This document shows positions 8,338-17,761 of a DNA stretch of 64,000 bases, piece after piece (position 1 is the stretch's first letter; the number at the start of each line of letters is the position of its first letter). The notes beneath the pieces were generated by a model that saw nothing but the letters and a program-made list of their open reading frames with translations, had not been told where the DNA came from and searched no databases. Both the position numbers and the translations under genes were made by a program. This DNA is from Palsa-1400 sp036501625 (GTDB lineage: Bacteria > Verrucomicrobiota > Verrucomicrobiia > Limisphaerales > Palsa-1400). The stretch is taken from contig DASXZY010000038.1 of assembly GCA_036501625.1 (NCBI GenBank), positions 62,001 through 126,000 on the forward strand, read 5' to 3'.

Positions 8338-9399
8338 TCAAATCTCGGCTAGGAGTTCGCGCTGCCACTCCATGAGTTCGCTTTTGTGGGCGTCCCAATC
8401 GCTGGCCAGCGCGAGCAGGGTGGCGCGGCTGGCGATGATGGTGGGGTCAAGCTCCAATTCCGCCCCGCGGCGGTTGCGGCGGGTTTCCAGTTCGACAAAT
8501 CGCTTCTGCTGAGCGTCGCTTTGCCGGCGCGATTGCGAACGCAGCGGATGCGGATGGTCCTGCGGCGGGCAATTCAATCCCTTTTGCATCGCGTCAAGCA
8601 AACCGTCCTTGCGCCGGGAGGAAAAATGGCGCGGCAGCATGGGATCAATCGGCGCACGCGCGGGCGCGGCGGCGGCGATCTCGGCAATCGTGTCGTGGCT
8701 CAGGACGAAAAAAGGCGGGCGGTTCGCAGCCACGGCTTCCTGCTCGCGCCAATGCCAGATTTCGCGCAAGACGGCCAGGCTGGCGCAGGAGAGCTTGTTG
8801 CTGCCGCGCACGCGCCAAACCATGTCCGGCTCGGCCGGCGCCGGAGTCGAGCATTCTTCCACCAGGCGCAGGCACGATTGCTCCAGCCAGGCCAGGCGGT
8901 TTTTCTGGCGCAGCCGCTCGGTCAAAATATCCGAGAGCGGCTTGAGATAATGGGTGTCGTTGCGAGCGTAGGCTTCCATGCGCGGCGTCAACGGGCGGCG
9001 GGACCAATCGGCCTTCTGCGAACTTTTTTCCAGGGTGACGTTCAGGTTCCGCTGCAGGAGAATGCCCAGGCCGAACTCGCGTTCGCCCAGCAATCGGCTG
9101 GCCAGCATCGTGTCAAGAATCCGGCGCGGAACGAAGGCGTGGTTCTTGCGCAGCAAACGCAGGTCGTAATCGGCCCCGTGCAGGATCAATTGGTGCCGCT
9201 TCAACTCCGTCCACAGCGGGGCCAAATCGAGGCCCGAAAGCGGGTCGATGAGCGTGTCGGCCCCGGCGGTGCTGATTTGCAGAAGGCAGAGTTTTTCGGG
9301 ATAAGCGTGCAAACTATCCGCCTCGGTGTCCAAAGCCACCCAATCGGCAGCTCGGAGCACCGGCAGAAACTCCGAGAGTTTGCCATCCGAATTGATCAC
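8338..9399 (-). CDS. rnd: ribonuclease D
   Basis: This 353-residue 3'-5' exoribonuclease trims tRNA and other small RNA ends. The DEDDy exonuclease motifs are visible: 'VALDTEADSLHAY' (Exo I) near residue 20, 'HGADYDLRLLRK' (Exo II) near residue 75, and 'YARNDTHYLKPL' (Exo III, Y-x3-D) near residue 150. A C-terminal HRDC-type helical domain follows ('VLREIWHWREQEAVAANRPP'). The length is close to that of E. coli RNase D (375). The start is a GTG at 9399: an in-frame TAG lies four codons upstream and no suitable ATG occurs until well inside the exonuclease domain. It appears to be the first gene of an rnd-ppk2 transcript. Confidence 0.93.
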   Translation of the reverse strand: MINSDGKLSEFLPVLRAADWVALDTEADSLHAYPEKLCLLQISTAGADTLIDPLSGLDLAPLWTELKRHQLILHGADYDLRLLRKNHAFVPRRILDTMLASRLLGEREFGLGILLQRNLNVTLEKSSQKADWSRRPLTPRMEAYARNDTHYLKPLSDILTERLRQKNRLAWLEQSCLRLVEECSTPAPAEPDMVWRVRGSNKLSCASLAVLREIWHWREQEAVAANRPPFFVLSHDTIAEIAAAAPARAPIDPMLPRHFSSRRKDGLLDAMQKGLNCPPQDHPHPLRSQSRRQSDAQQKRFVELETRRNRRGAELELDPTIIASRATLLALASDWDAHKSELMEWQRELLAEI

Positions 9400-9448
9400 C
9401 GTATCAATCTAAAGCAATCCGCGCCGGGCGAAAGTCAAAAGAAACGAT

Positions 9449-11569
9449 TCAAAAACGGGCCGTCGCGGCGATGCCGTACATGCCGGGGTCGCCTGTTTGG
9501 AGGATCAGCGTCGGATAGCCGAGATTGAGGGCGTTGTTGTAATAACGTTTGTCAAATATGTTCTTGGCAAACAGGTAAATCTCGAAATGCTTGCTCTCAT
9601 ATCCGATCTGCGCGTTGACCAGGCAATAGGCGTCCTGCGTGACGGGGCCTTCCGTGCCGGTGTAGGAATCGTCGAGATGATAGCGCCCAACGCCAATGAC
9701 TTCGCCATGAATGAAAATGTGCAACTTGGGCAAACGGTAGCGGGCCGAGGCGTTGGCCGTGAATTCCGGCACGAAACTGATGGCTTTTCCATCGAGATCC
9801 ACCGGCGCCATGCCATTCGCGCTGGCTGCGGGAGGCTCGGTGAAACGGGAATAGCGGGCCTCCGTGTAGCCGGCGCCGGCGGAGAGATTAAGGCCGTCGA
9901 TGGGCCGCGCCGTCAATTCCAATTCCGCCCCGTAAAGATCCGCGCGCCGGGCGTTGAGCATGTATGCTTCGAGCGGGTCGGTTGGGTCGATTCGGTAAGT
10001 CGGGTAATTATCCGCCACGGTGTAGAAGACGCCGGCATTGGCGGAAAGTTTGTCATCCATCCAGGCGGACTTCGCGCCGATCTCAAACTGCCAGTCCCGT
10101 TCCGCGCTGAATTTGCTCAAGGCCGGATTGTCTTCGTAAGGATTGAAGCCGCCGCTTTGATAGCCTTCGGTTGCGGTGCCGTAGGCTTCGATGGCCGGGG
10201 AGAAATGCCAGGCTATGCCGAATTTCGGCTGGGCGGCCGTAAATTCATCCGACAAACTGGCGGAGGCGGAAGCCGCGGGGGCGTCCGGCCCAAGAAAATT
10301 GGGCGGAAACTCGTCGTCGCGTTCCATGTGACGGTAATCGTAGGTCAGCCGCACGCCGGCGGTTAAATCCAGCCTGTCAAACAGTGTGTAAGTGGCCTGG
10401 CCGAAGAGCGCGCCGGTCTGGCTTTGCGTGTCGGAAAAAGTCGGGTTCGGCCCGGCCAAACTGACGCTGCCGGACGCGGCGTTCTGCCCGGCATCCGCGT
10501 AATAAAATCCGGCCCGCCACTTGAGAACGGCCGCCGGGTCCGGCGATTCAAACCTCAATTCCTCGGTCCATTGGTTGAGGCGGGGCTGGGTGAAACCCTG
10601 CGATTGCAGCTCCGGGCTGAACGGAGGAGGCGGAGGAATTTCCTGGGAGACATTTTGATCCCATTGCCGGTGCGTCATTACGGAAATAAAACGCACCGAG
10701 CTTCCTTCGTAGCCGATCTTCAGGGCTTCATCCAGGTTGTCCGTATGCACGAATCCGTTGTAATCGCGGGCGGCATTCAAAGGGCTGGCGTCCAGCCCCG
10801 GCTCGTAAGTGGGGACAAACCCGTCGTTGTCGCGGCCGGCGTTGGCCATGAGGGTGATGTTCCATGAGTCGCTGGGCGTCCAGCGCAACACGCCGCGCAA
10901 GGCCAAGGTCTCATGATGATCGGGGTTGTCTTTCTCAATATTATTATAGACAAAGCCGTCCCGCTGCGCGTCCAGGCCATTGACGCCGAAAAAGAGTTTA
11001 TTGGTGACAAGCGGGCCGCTCAAGCCGGCCTGGTAATTCTGAGCGTTGTAATTCCCGTAACTGGCTTCGGCGTAGCCGCGCGTCCGGTTTTGCGGCGGCA
11101 TGGTGGTCACATTGATGACGCCGCCAGGCCCGCTCACGCCATAGAGAGCGCCCTGTTCGCCGCGGATGAATTGGATGTCGCGCGTGTCAAATAACGCCAG
11201 CCCGCGCGAGTTCAAATCGAAGTAAGGAATGTCATCGACATACAGTCCCACTGCCGGCTCGCCCACCGCAAAATTATTTTCGCGAAAGCCGCGAAAGGAA
11301 AAGCGGGGCGTCCGGTCATCATTGGCGTCGAAGACCGTGAGGTTGGGGGTCTGCGCGGTCAAATCGCGCGTGGAGGTGATTTCGCCGACCCGCACCTCCT
11401 CGCCCGAAACGACGGTGGCCGCGCTGGAGGCGGACTGGGGAATAGAATTGACAACCGAGCCGGTGACAGTGACCGGGGCCAGTTGCGAGGGCGCGCCGTA
11501 ATTTTGGGCGGACAGTTGGATGGCCGGCAAAACCGCCGCCGCGGCGAGAAGCCGTCTCATCGTTTTCAT
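9449..11569 (-). CDS. TonB-dependent outer membrane receptor
   Basis: This 706-residue protein is an outer-membrane active transporter. A signal peptide (MRRLLAAAAVLPAIQLSAQ) is followed by a TonB-box-like 'LAPVTVTGS'. The plug domain covers about residues 40-160 ('DLTAQTPNLTVFDAN', 'GVSGPGGVINVTT'). The rest is a 22-strand barrel with alternating aromatic residues, ending 'GMYGIAATARF' with the terminal Phe that the BAM machinery recognises. I chose the ATG at 11569 rather than the upstream codon at 11584 because it directly precedes the signal peptide. Siderophores, vitamin B12 or glycans are all possible substrates. No TonB, ExbB/D or SusD-like gene is adjacent, so the substrate stays open. 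Confidence 0.92.
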   Translation of the reverse strand: MKTMRRLLAAAAVLPAIQLSAQNYGAPSQLAPVTVTGSVVNSIPQSASSAATVVSGEEVRVGEITSTRDLTAQTPNLTVFDANDDRTPRFSFRGFRENNFAVGEPAVGLYVDDIPYFDLNSRGLALFDTRDIQFIRGEQGALYGVSGPGGVINVTTMPPQNRTRGYAEASYGNYNAQNYQAGLSGPLVTNKLFFGVNGLDAQRDGFVYNNIEKDNPDHHETLALRGVLRWTPSDSWNITLMANAGRDNDGFVPTYEPGLDASPLNAARDYNGFVHTDNLDEALKIGYEGSSVRFISVMTHRQWDQNVSQEIPPPPPFSPELQSQGFTQPRLNQWTEELRFESPDPAAVLKWRAGFYYADAGQNAASGSVSLAGPNPTFSDTQSQTGALFGQATYTLFDRLDLTAGVRLTYDYRHMERDDEFPPNFLGPDAPAASASASLSDEFTAAQPKFGIAWHFSPAIEAYGTATEGYQSGGFNPYEDNPALSKFSAERDWQFEIGAKSAWMDDKLSANAGVFYTVADNYPTYRIDPTDPLEAYMLNARRADLYGAELELTARPIDGLNLSAGAGYTEARYSRFTEPPAASANGMAPVDLDGKAISFVPEFTANASARYRLPKLHIFIHGEVIGVGRYHLDDSYTGTEGPVTQDAYCLVNAQIGYESKHFEIYLFAKNIFDKRYYNNALNLGYPTLILQTGDPGMYGIAATARF

Positions 11570-11701
11570 ATTTGCGGGCAGCATCCGCCGATGGAATCAA
11601 ACACGCGCGGGATGGCAAGGAGATTGTTGCTTGTTACGAAATGCCGTCAGATAGCAACAAGTGAATACATTCCGTAAATCGCGCTCTTGACTGGCTGTTC
11701 C

Positions 11702-12805
11702 TCATGCCAGCGGCGGCGGTTCGCATTTGAGGCCGTGGGCGTCGGCGACAGCTTTGTGGGTGAGCTTGCCATTCATCACATTGATGCCGCCGATCAGCGC
11801 GGGCTGGACGCGGCACGCCTCGCTCAAGCCGAGGTCGGCCAAAATCTCAATGTAGCGGTAGGTCACGTTCGTCAAAGCCTGCGTCGCGGTGCGAGCGTAG
11901 GCGCCCGGCATGTTCGCCACGCAATAATGGATGACGCCTTCCTCGACGAAAGTGGGATGATCGTGCGTCGTGGGGCGGGAAGTCTCCGCGCAGCCGCCCT
12001 GGTCAATCGCAATATCCACCAGCACACTGCCCGGCCTCATGCGCCGGAGCATGCCGCGATTGATCAGCTTGGGCGCTTTGGCCCCGGGCACCAGCACCGC
12101 GCCAATCAGCAAATCCACCGTCGGCAGCAAATCGTTCAAGTGCGCCTCGCTGGAAAAGAGCGTGTGCGCCGTATGCAGCGTGATGTCAAGAAAACGCATC
12201 CGCTCCAAATCCACCTCCAGAATCGTCACATCCGCGCCCAGGCCGGTGGCCATGCGGGCGGCGTTGATGCCGCTGGCGCCGCCGCCCAGCACCACCACGC
12301 GTCCCGGCAGCACTCCGGGCACGCCGCCCAGCAGCACGCCGCTGCCGCCATTGTGCTTGGCCAGGCAATAGCCGCCCACCACAATGGCCATGCGCCCCGC
12401 AATTTCGCTCATCGGCTCCAGCAACGGCAGGCGGCGGTTCACTTCGATGGTTTCGTACGCGATGCCCGTCACGCCGGATTTGAGCAGCCCCTCGGTCAAG
12501 CCAAGGTTGGCCGCCAGGTGCAAATAGGTGAACAGCATCTGGCCCGGCTGCAGCAGGCTGTATTCGGACGGTTGCGGCTCCTTGACTTTGACAATCAAGC
12601 CGGCTCTTTCAAAAACGGCGGTGTGTTCGGAGACGAGTTGCGCGCCAGCCTGTTCGTAATCGGCGTCGGGATAGCCCGCCCCGGCCCCGGCGGAACGCTC
12701 GACGACCACTTGATGGCCGCGCTTGGCCAATTGGTAAACCGCCGAGGGCAGCAACGCCACCCGATGCTCCTGAAGCTTAATTTCTTTGGGGACGCCAATA
12801 ATCAT
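11702..12805 (-). CDS. ald: alanine dehydrogenase
   Basis: This 367-residue cytoplasmic enzyme interconverts L-alanine and pyruvate plus ammonia, using NAD. It shows the family N-terminus 'MIIGVPKEIKLQEHRVAL' and the substrate-binding Lys in 'LIVKVKEPQPSEY' near residue 75. The His is in 'FTYLHLAANLGLTEGL' near residue 96. The Rossmann motif 'VVVLGGGASGINAARMA' lies near residues 170-186 and is followed by the acidic NAD-selecting 'TILEVDLERM'. The length equals the usual 370. Its ATG overlaps the purL stop as ATGA, so it is translationally coupled to the purine genes. That neighbour is unusual, since alanine dehydrogenase has no step in purine synthesis. Confidence 0.95.
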   Translation of the reverse strand: MIIGVPKEIKLQEHRVALLPSAVYQLAKRGHQVVVERSAGAGAGYPDADYEQAGAQLVSEHTAVFERAGLIVKVKEPQPSEYSLLQPGQMLFTYLHLAANLGLTEGLLKSGVTGIAYETIEVNRRLPLLEPMSEIAGRMAIVVGGYCLAKHNGGSGVLLGGVPGVLPGRVVVLGGGASGINAARMATGLGADVTILEVDLERMRFLDITLHTAHTLFSSEAHLNDLLPTVDLLIGAVLVPGAKAPKLINRGMLRRMRPGSVLVDIAIDQGGCAETSRPTTHDHPTFVEEGVIHYCVANMPGAYARTATQALTNVTYRYIEILADLGLSEACRVQPALIGGINVMNGKLTHKAVADAHGLKCEPPPLA

Positions 12806-15162
12806 GGGTTTCGCGCTTTCTCAGTTTCAATGGTCTTGTGATCGCCCATCGCCCGCGCGATGGCGTTCCACCACAAATCGTGCAATTCGTTCAGCGCCCA
12901 TTTCCCCTCCCAGTCGCCGGCTTTGATGGCCAATTCCGCGCCGCCAACGGTTCCAATATGCGCCGCGCCAAGGCCCAAAATTTTGGCGCGCTCGACGACC
13001 TTGACGATGTCCTTGGGCGCGGTGGAAACAATCACCCGGCTTTGGGCCTCGCCGAACAAAAGCGCGTCCAGCCGGCCGGCCGCGGCGAGGCCAAAGGACA
13101 AATCGACGCGCGCGCCGATCAAACGCGGCGTGTCGCGGGCAATCTGCTGCGAGATGCAGCACTCCGCCAGAGCCGCCGCCAGGCCGCCATCGCTGCAATC
13201 ATGCGCGCTCTTGATGAGGCCGCACTCGATGAACCCCCGCAGCGCGTTGTGAAGTTGACGCTCCTTTTCCAAATCACAGCGCGGCGGGGAGCCGGTCTTC
13301 AAGCCGCGCGCGCATTGCAGCCACGCCGAGCCGCCCAATCCGCGCAGCGGGTCCTGCTCATCCACGGCGTCACCGAGCAAAATCACCGCGTCGCCCTCGT
13401 CCTTGAACCATTGGGTGGTGATGTGCTCCGGCTTTTCGATCAGCCCCGCCAGCGCGACGGTCGGCGTGGGATCGATGGGGCCGTTCGGGCTTTGATTATA
13501 AAGGCTGCAATTGCCGCCGGTGACGGGCGCGTTAAAGAACCGGCACGCCTCGGCCAATCCACGCACCGATTCCTGCAATTGCCAGAACAACTCTGGGTTG
13601 TGCGGGTTGGCAAAATTCAAATTGTCGGTCGCCCCGAGCGGGACCGCGCCAGCGCACGCCAAATTTCGCGCCGCTTCCGCCACCGCGATTTTGGCGCCCT
13701 CGTATGGGTCCAGGTAAACGTAGGCCGCGTTGCAATCGACAGTCAGCGCGATGTATTTATCCGCGACCGCGCTCGCAGCGGCGGCGCCAATCGGCAGGGA
13801 ATCCGCCTTAATGCGAATGACGGCAGCATCCGAGCCGGGGCACACGACCGAGCCATCGCGCACCATATGATCGAATTGCCGGTAAACCCAGTTTTTCGAA
13901 GCCAGGCCGGGCCACGCGATCAAGTGTTTCAAATCAGCGGCCGGATCGCTGGAGACGGGTACCGGCGCAAGCGAGAATTCGCGCACGGCCTTCAAATAAG
14001 CCGGTTCGCTTGCGGCGCGATGGTAAACAGGGGCCTCGTCCGCCAGTTTTTTGGCGGGAATATCCGCAACCACCCCGCCATGATGTTTGACAACCATGCG
14101 CCCGGTGTCCGTGACCTGGCCGATGCGCGCCCACGGCAAATCCCATTTGTCAAAAATGCGTTTGACTTCATCTTCGCGCCCCGATCGCACAATGATGAGC
14201 ATGCGCTCCTGCGATTCGCTGAGCATGATTTCGTAAGGCGTCATGCCGGCCGCGCGCTGCGGCACCAGGGAAAGCTCGATTTCAATGCCTGTCCCGGCGC
14301 GCGCGGCGGTCTCGCAAGTCGAGCAAGTTAATCCCGCCGCGCCCATGTCCTGGATGCCCGCGACGGCATCGGTGGCGAGCAATTCCAGGCAGGCTTCGCA
14401 GACGAGTTTTTCCATGAACGGATCGCCCACCTGCACGGCCCCGCGCTGCTGGCCGGCCGATTCCTCCGTCAAATCCTTGGACGCAAAGGCCGCGCCCGCC
14501 AGGCCGTCGCGCCCGGTGGCGGGGCCGACGTAAAAGACCGGATTGCCCTCGCCTCTGGCCGCGCCGCGGGCGATTTGCTCGTGGCGCAGCACGCCAAGAC
14601 AAAAGGCGTTGACGAGCGGATTGCCCTCGTAACTGGGATCGAAATAGACCTCGCCCGCGATGGTCGGGATGCCGAAGCAATTGCCGTAATGGGCGATGCC
14701 GCTGACCACTCCGCCGAAAAGCCGCCGGTTGTTGGCCGCGTTGCCGTTGCCTTCAATGGGGCCGAAGCGCAGGGAGTTGAGCACGCAAACCGGGCGCGCG
14801 CCCATCGTGAAAATGTCACGTATAATTCCTCCCACGCCCGTCGCCGCGCCCTGAAACGGCTCGACCGCGCTGGGATGATTATGCGACTCGATCTTGAAGG
14901 CAATGGCCAGGCCGTCGCCGATATCGACGATGCCGGCGTTTTCCTCGCCCGCCCCGACGAGGATGCGCGGGGACTTGACCGGGAAAGTCTTGAGCAGCGG
15001 ACGCGTATTTTTGTAGGAGCAATGTTCGCTCCACATGACGGAAAAAATGCCCAGCTCCGTGTAATTTGGCTCGCGTCCGAGGATGCCTTTGATCTTGTCA
15101 AATTCCTCCGGCGTCAAGTTGTGCTTGTTGACCAGTTCGGGAGTGATGGCTGGATCGCTCAT
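12802..15162 (-). CDS. purL: phosphoribosylformylglycinamidine synthase subunit PurL
   Basis: This 786-residue cytoplasmic protein is the large subunit that converts FGAR, ATP and glutamine-derived ammonia to FGAM in purine synthesis. It is of the small (Bacillus/archaeal) type that works with PurQ and PurS. Landmarks are 'YTELGIFSVMWSEHCSYKNT' near residues 34-53, 'ESHNHPSAVEPFQGAATGVG' near 95-115, and a repeated AIRS-like half with 'HDCSDGGLAAALAECC' near 680. It is somewhat longer than B. subtilis PurL (742). I use the ATG at 15162, 4 bases after the purQ stop, rather than the longer frame from 15216, which would overlap purQ and adds an atypical N-terminus. It ends in an ATGA overlap with ald. 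Confidence 0.96.
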   Translation of the reverse strand: MSDPAITPELVNKHNLTPEEFDKIKGILGREPNYTELGIFSVMWSEHCSYKNTRPLLKTFPVKSPRILVGAGEENAGIVDIGDGLAIAFKIESHNHPSAVEPFQGAATGVGGIIRDIFTMGARPVCVLNSLRFGPIEGNGNAANNRRLFGGVVSGIAHYGNCFGIPTIAGEVYFDPSYEGNPLVNAFCLGVLRHEQIARGAARGEGNPVFYVGPATGRDGLAGAAFASKDLTEESAGQQRGAVQVGDPFMEKLVCEACLELLATDAVAGIQDMGAAGLTCSTCETAARAGTGIEIELSLVPQRAAGMTPYEIMLSESQERMLIIVRSGREDEVKRIFDKWDLPWARIGQVTDTGRMVVKHHGGVVADIPAKKLADEAPVYHRAASEPAYLKAVREFSLAPVPVSSDPAADLKHLIAWPGLASKNWVYRQFDHMVRDGSVVCPGSDAAVIRIKADSLPIGAAAASAVADKYIALTVDCNAAYVYLDPYEGAKIAVAEAARNLACAGAVPLGATDNLNFANPHNPELFWQLQESVRGLAEACRFFNAPVTGGNCSLYNQSPNGPIDPTPTVALAGLIEKPEHITTQWFKDEGDAVILLGDAVDEQDPLRGLGGSAWLQCARGLKTGSPPRCDLEKERQLHNALRGFIECGLIKSAHDCSDGGLAAALAECCISQQIARDTPRLIGARVDLSFGLAAAGRLDALLFGEAQSRVIVSTAPKDIVKVVERAKILGLGAAHIGTVGGAELAIKAGDWEGKWALNELHDLWWNAIARAMGDHKTIETEKARNP

Positions 15163-15166
15163 GAAA

Positions 15167-15877
15167 TCAGGCGGCCTGGGCCATCCGGCCTTGCAGCCAG
15201 CTTGCCAGCCCTTCAAAAATCAGCCGTCCGTCGGCCGAACCCAAAATCGCCTCGCTTGCCCGTTCGGGATGCGGCATCAGGCCGGCCACGTTGCGTGCTT
15301 CGTTGCAGATGCCGGCGATGTTCCGCAAGGAGCCATTCGGGTTGGCCGCCTCGGTCAATTGTCCGCCGGCGTCGCAATACTGCCATAGAATGCGGTCTTC
15401 CTTTTCCAATTGCGCCAGCGTGGCCTCATCCGCGAAATAGCAGCCCTCGCCGTGCGCTATGGGCACGCGCAGGATTTTGCCCTCCTCAATTTTGCCAGTG
15501 AAAGGGGATTGCCGGGCAACCGTCTTGAGAAAGATATGCTCGCAACGGAACTGGAGCGAGCGATTGCGCACCAGCGCGCCGGGCAGCAAACCCGCCTCGC
15601 ACAGGATTTGGAAGCCGTTGCAAATGCCGAGGACCGGCCCGCCTTTGGCCGCGAATTCGCGCACCGCCTGCATGATCGGGCTGAAGCGCGCGATGGCTCC
15701 GGTTCGCAAATAATCGCCATAGCTGAAACCGCCGGGGATGATGACCGCGTCCATTCCCGCGAGCGAGTTTTCCTTGTGCCAGACGAGGCGGCCCGTGTGG
15801 CCCAGCACGTTTTGCACGACGTGGAGCGCGTCCTGATCGCAATTGGAAGCGGGGAACTGGAGCACAGCGAAATTCAT
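15167..15877 (-). CDS. purQ: phosphoribosylformylglycinamidine synthase subunit PurQ (glutaminase)
   Basis: This 236-residue class I glutamine amidotransferase supplies ammonia to PurL. The start 'MNFAVLQFPASNCDQDALHV' is characteristic. The nucleophile elbow is 'GPVLGICNGFQILCEAGLLPGA' near residue 95, with Cys in GICNG. The His/Glu pair is in the C-terminal 'AGLMPHPERASE'. 'IPGGFSYGDYLRTGAIA' lies between. The length matches the family (about 227). It lies 21 bases after purS and 4 bases before purL. Confidence 0.96.
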   Translation of the reverse strand: MNFAVLQFPASNCDQDALHVVQNVLGHTGRLVWHKENSLAGMDAVIIPGGFSYGDYLRTGAIARFSPIMQAVREFAAKGGPVLGICNGFQILCEAGLLPGALVRNRSLQFRCEHIFLKTVARQSPFTGKIEEGKILRVPIAHGEGCYFADEATLAQLEKEDRILWQYCDAGGQLTEAANPNGSLRNIAGICNEARNVAGLMPHPERASEAILGSADGRLIFEGLASWLQGRMAQAA

Positions 15878-15898
15878 GTCGGGCGAGATGGGGCTGGG

Positions 15899-16138
15899 TT
15901 ATTCAATAACGAAGCGATATTCCTCGATGACCGGATTGCTGAGAATTTTATGGCAGGCGTCGTCAATTTGTTTGCGCCACGCTTCGGCATCCGCGCCGGG
16001 CAGTTCGATTTCGAGGTATTTGCCCACATGGACGGCGCCGATGCCTTGGTAGCCCATTTGTTCGAGGGCATTTTGCACCGTCTTGCCCTGCGGGTCGAGG
16101 ACGGCCTTTTTTGGAGTGACGATAATTTTCGCTTTCAT
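15899..16138 (-). CDS. purS: phosphoribosylformylglycinamidine synthase subunit PurS
   Basis: This 79-residue protein bridges PurL and PurQ in the FGAM synthase complex. It shows the typical 'MKAKIIVTPKKAVLDPQGKT' start and 'VQNALEQMGYQGIGAVHVGK' core. The frame is open for another 90 codons upstream, but that extension is Ala/Pro/Ser-rich and unlike the family. The ATG at 16138 is therefore the real start. It is the first gene of the purS-purQ-purL-ald operon. Confidence 0.95.
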   Translation of the reverse strand: MKAKIIVTPKKAVLDPQGKTVQNALEQMGYQGIGAVHVGKYLEIELPGADAEAWRKQIDDACHKILSNPVIEEYRFVIE

Positions 16139-16237
16139 GTCAGCGCGCCGCATCGAGGCGGCACCGCGCGATGTTAAAGAACCCCGCCGCCCCGCGCCAG
16201 CGTTTTTTGGCGGGAATCTCCATGACCGGGGAAAAGA

Positions 16238-16268
16238 ATTGGCCGCAAAAAAGCTTATCGCGGCCAAT
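16238..16268 (-). terminator. probable terminator after the Gfo/Idh oxidoreductase gene
   Basis: A 9-bp perfect inverted repeat (ATTGGCCGC at 16238-16246 with GCGGCCAAT at 16260-16268) closes a 13-base loop. On the minus strand it is followed by TCTTTTCCCC. It lies 10 bases beyond the stop codon of the oxidoreductase gene and before purS, so it probably separates the two transcripts. The long loop and short T-run make it weaker than the one at 4239. Confidence 0.55.
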
Positions 16269-16277
16269 GTTTTTGCC

Positions 16278-17654
16278 TTATCCGTTGATGGTCCAGCCTT
16301 CGCGGCAGGGGTGGCGCAGATATTGGCTGGCTTCGGGGCAGTCGGTGCATTGGCCGGTGGCGCCGTCGTACGCGATCTTGCGGCCGACGCGGTAGGCTGC
16401 CAAACCAAGAAGCATCATTTCGATCATGTTGCTGGCGTAGCCGAAGTCGCAGGAGGTCTTGAGGCTGCCTTTGCAGGCGTCGATCCATTGTTGCTGGAAA
16501 TTTCCCAGCGGCGGGATGAGCTGTTCTTTGGGGCGCGGCTTGTAGTAAGTCATGTTGGCTTTTTTGCCTTGCGGAATGAGAAGGCGCGATTGGAAATCGG
16601 CCACGATGAATCCTTCGCTGCCCTCGAACATGGCGCCGTGATCGATGTTCTTGAGGTTGATGGCGCGGTTGGGCGCTTCGGGCATGGCGCCGCCTTGATA
16701 CCATGACACCCGAATCGGCGGGCGCCAATCGTTGGCCGGAAATTCAAAATGCGTTTCCAGTTTGACAGGCGTGACATCGGCATTGATGGGGTCGCCCTTG
16801 CCTTCGGCGGAGAGCGGCAGGCCGGCGTCGATGGCGTTCCAGGCCAGGTCCATGGTGTGGCTGCCCATGTCGCCCACCTGGCCGCTGCCGAAGTCCCAGT
16901 ACATATTCCACGAGAGGCAATTCATGCCCGGGCCGCCGGCGAAGTAGGCGGGATTGTAAGGATGAAAAGGCGCGGGGCCGAGCCACAGATCATAATGAAT
17001 GTAATCCGGCGGCGTGCCTTCGGCCGGCAAATAACCGGGGCGGGGAATCTGGCGGTTGCCCCAGGCGCAAACGTCCTGCAATTCCCCGATGGCGCCGTCC
17101 CGCACCCATTCGCGCACGCGGTTGAAGTTCTCAAACTCATGGCGCTGCGTGCCGACCTGAGTGGCCAGCTTGTCTTTGTTCTTGCGCCAGTTCTCGCGGA
17201 TGACGCGCGCTTCCTCGACGCTGTTGGCCAGGGGCTTTTCGCAGTAAACGTGCTTGCCGCGGTTCATGGCCCAATTGGTGATGAACGCGTGCGTATGATC
17301 GAGCGTGCAAACCATCACGGCGTCAATATCCTTTTGCTCAATGCACTTGCGCCAGTCCACGTACTGGAGGGCTTTGGGGAACTTGGCCGCGCCGTAGGCC
17401 AGATGCTTCTCGTTGATATCACAAAGCGCGACCACATTCTGGCGCGAGAGAACATCGAAGTGAGCTTCGGCCCGGCCCCACGTTCCAATCAGGGCGACGT
17501 TCAATTTGTTGCTGGGCGCGTCCTGCCCGAAAAGTTTGAAGCGCGGAAGCAGCAGCCCCGCCGCGCCAAGAGCAGCGGAGGATTTGAGGAATTGGCGGCG
17601 TTTAATGGGCTTGCCAGGCGGCACAGCCGAAGCGGGCGTGTTTTGTGTTTTCAT
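16278..17654 (-). CDS. Tat-exported Gfo/Idh/MocA-family oxidoreductase
   Basis: This 458-residue NAD(P)-dependent sugar or cyclitol dehydrogenase is probably periplasmic. The N-terminus carries a twin-arginine signal ('KRRQFLKSSAALGAAGLLL', about residues 18-36). The Rossmann domain follows with 'NVALIGTWGRAEAHFDVL'. The family active-site motif 'HVYCEKPLANSVEEAR' is at about residues 133-148. The C-terminal half has the 'MYWDFGSGQVGDMGSHTMDLAWNAI'-type region common in planctomycetal and verrucomicrobial members. Such exported paralogues are abundant in these phyla and are thought to act on polysaccharide breakdown products. The exact substrate is not visible. It is transcribed divergently from the cyclophilin gene. 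Confidence 0.9.
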   Translation of the reverse strand: MKTQNTPASAVPPGKPIKRRQFLKSSAALGAAGLLLPRFKLFGQDAPSNKLNVALIGTWGRAEAHFDVLSRQNVVALCDINEKHLAYGAAKFPKALQYVDWRKCIEQKDIDAVMVCTLDHTHAFITNWAMNRGKHVYCEKPLANSVEEARVIRENWRKNKDKLATQVGTQRHEFENFNRVREWVRDGAIGELQDVCAWGNRQIPRPGYLPAEGTPPDYIHYDLWLGPAPFHPYNPAYFAGGPGMNCLSWNMYWDFGSGQVGDMGSHTMDLAWNAIDAGLPLSAEGKGDPINADVTPVKLETHFEFPANDWRPPIRVSWYQGGAMPEAPNRAINLKNIDHGAMFEGSEGFIVADFQSRLLIPQGKKANMTYYKPRPKEQLIPPLGNFQQQWIDACKGSLKTSCDFGYASNMIEMMLLGLAAYRVGRKIAYDGATGQCTDCPEASQYLRHPCREGWTING

Positions 17655-17761
17655 GCGGAGATTTTGCCCCGGCGGATGGAAGCCGTCAAGGCGCGCGCGG
17701 CGGATAAAATTGACTCCAATTCGCGTTCTCCGCAGGATGCGCTCAAAGCAAAAGGAAAACC

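Noticed and set aside
12838..14331. 497-residue plus-strand frame opposite purL
   Set aside because: Shadow of purL; Arg/Gln/Ala-rich and without family signals.
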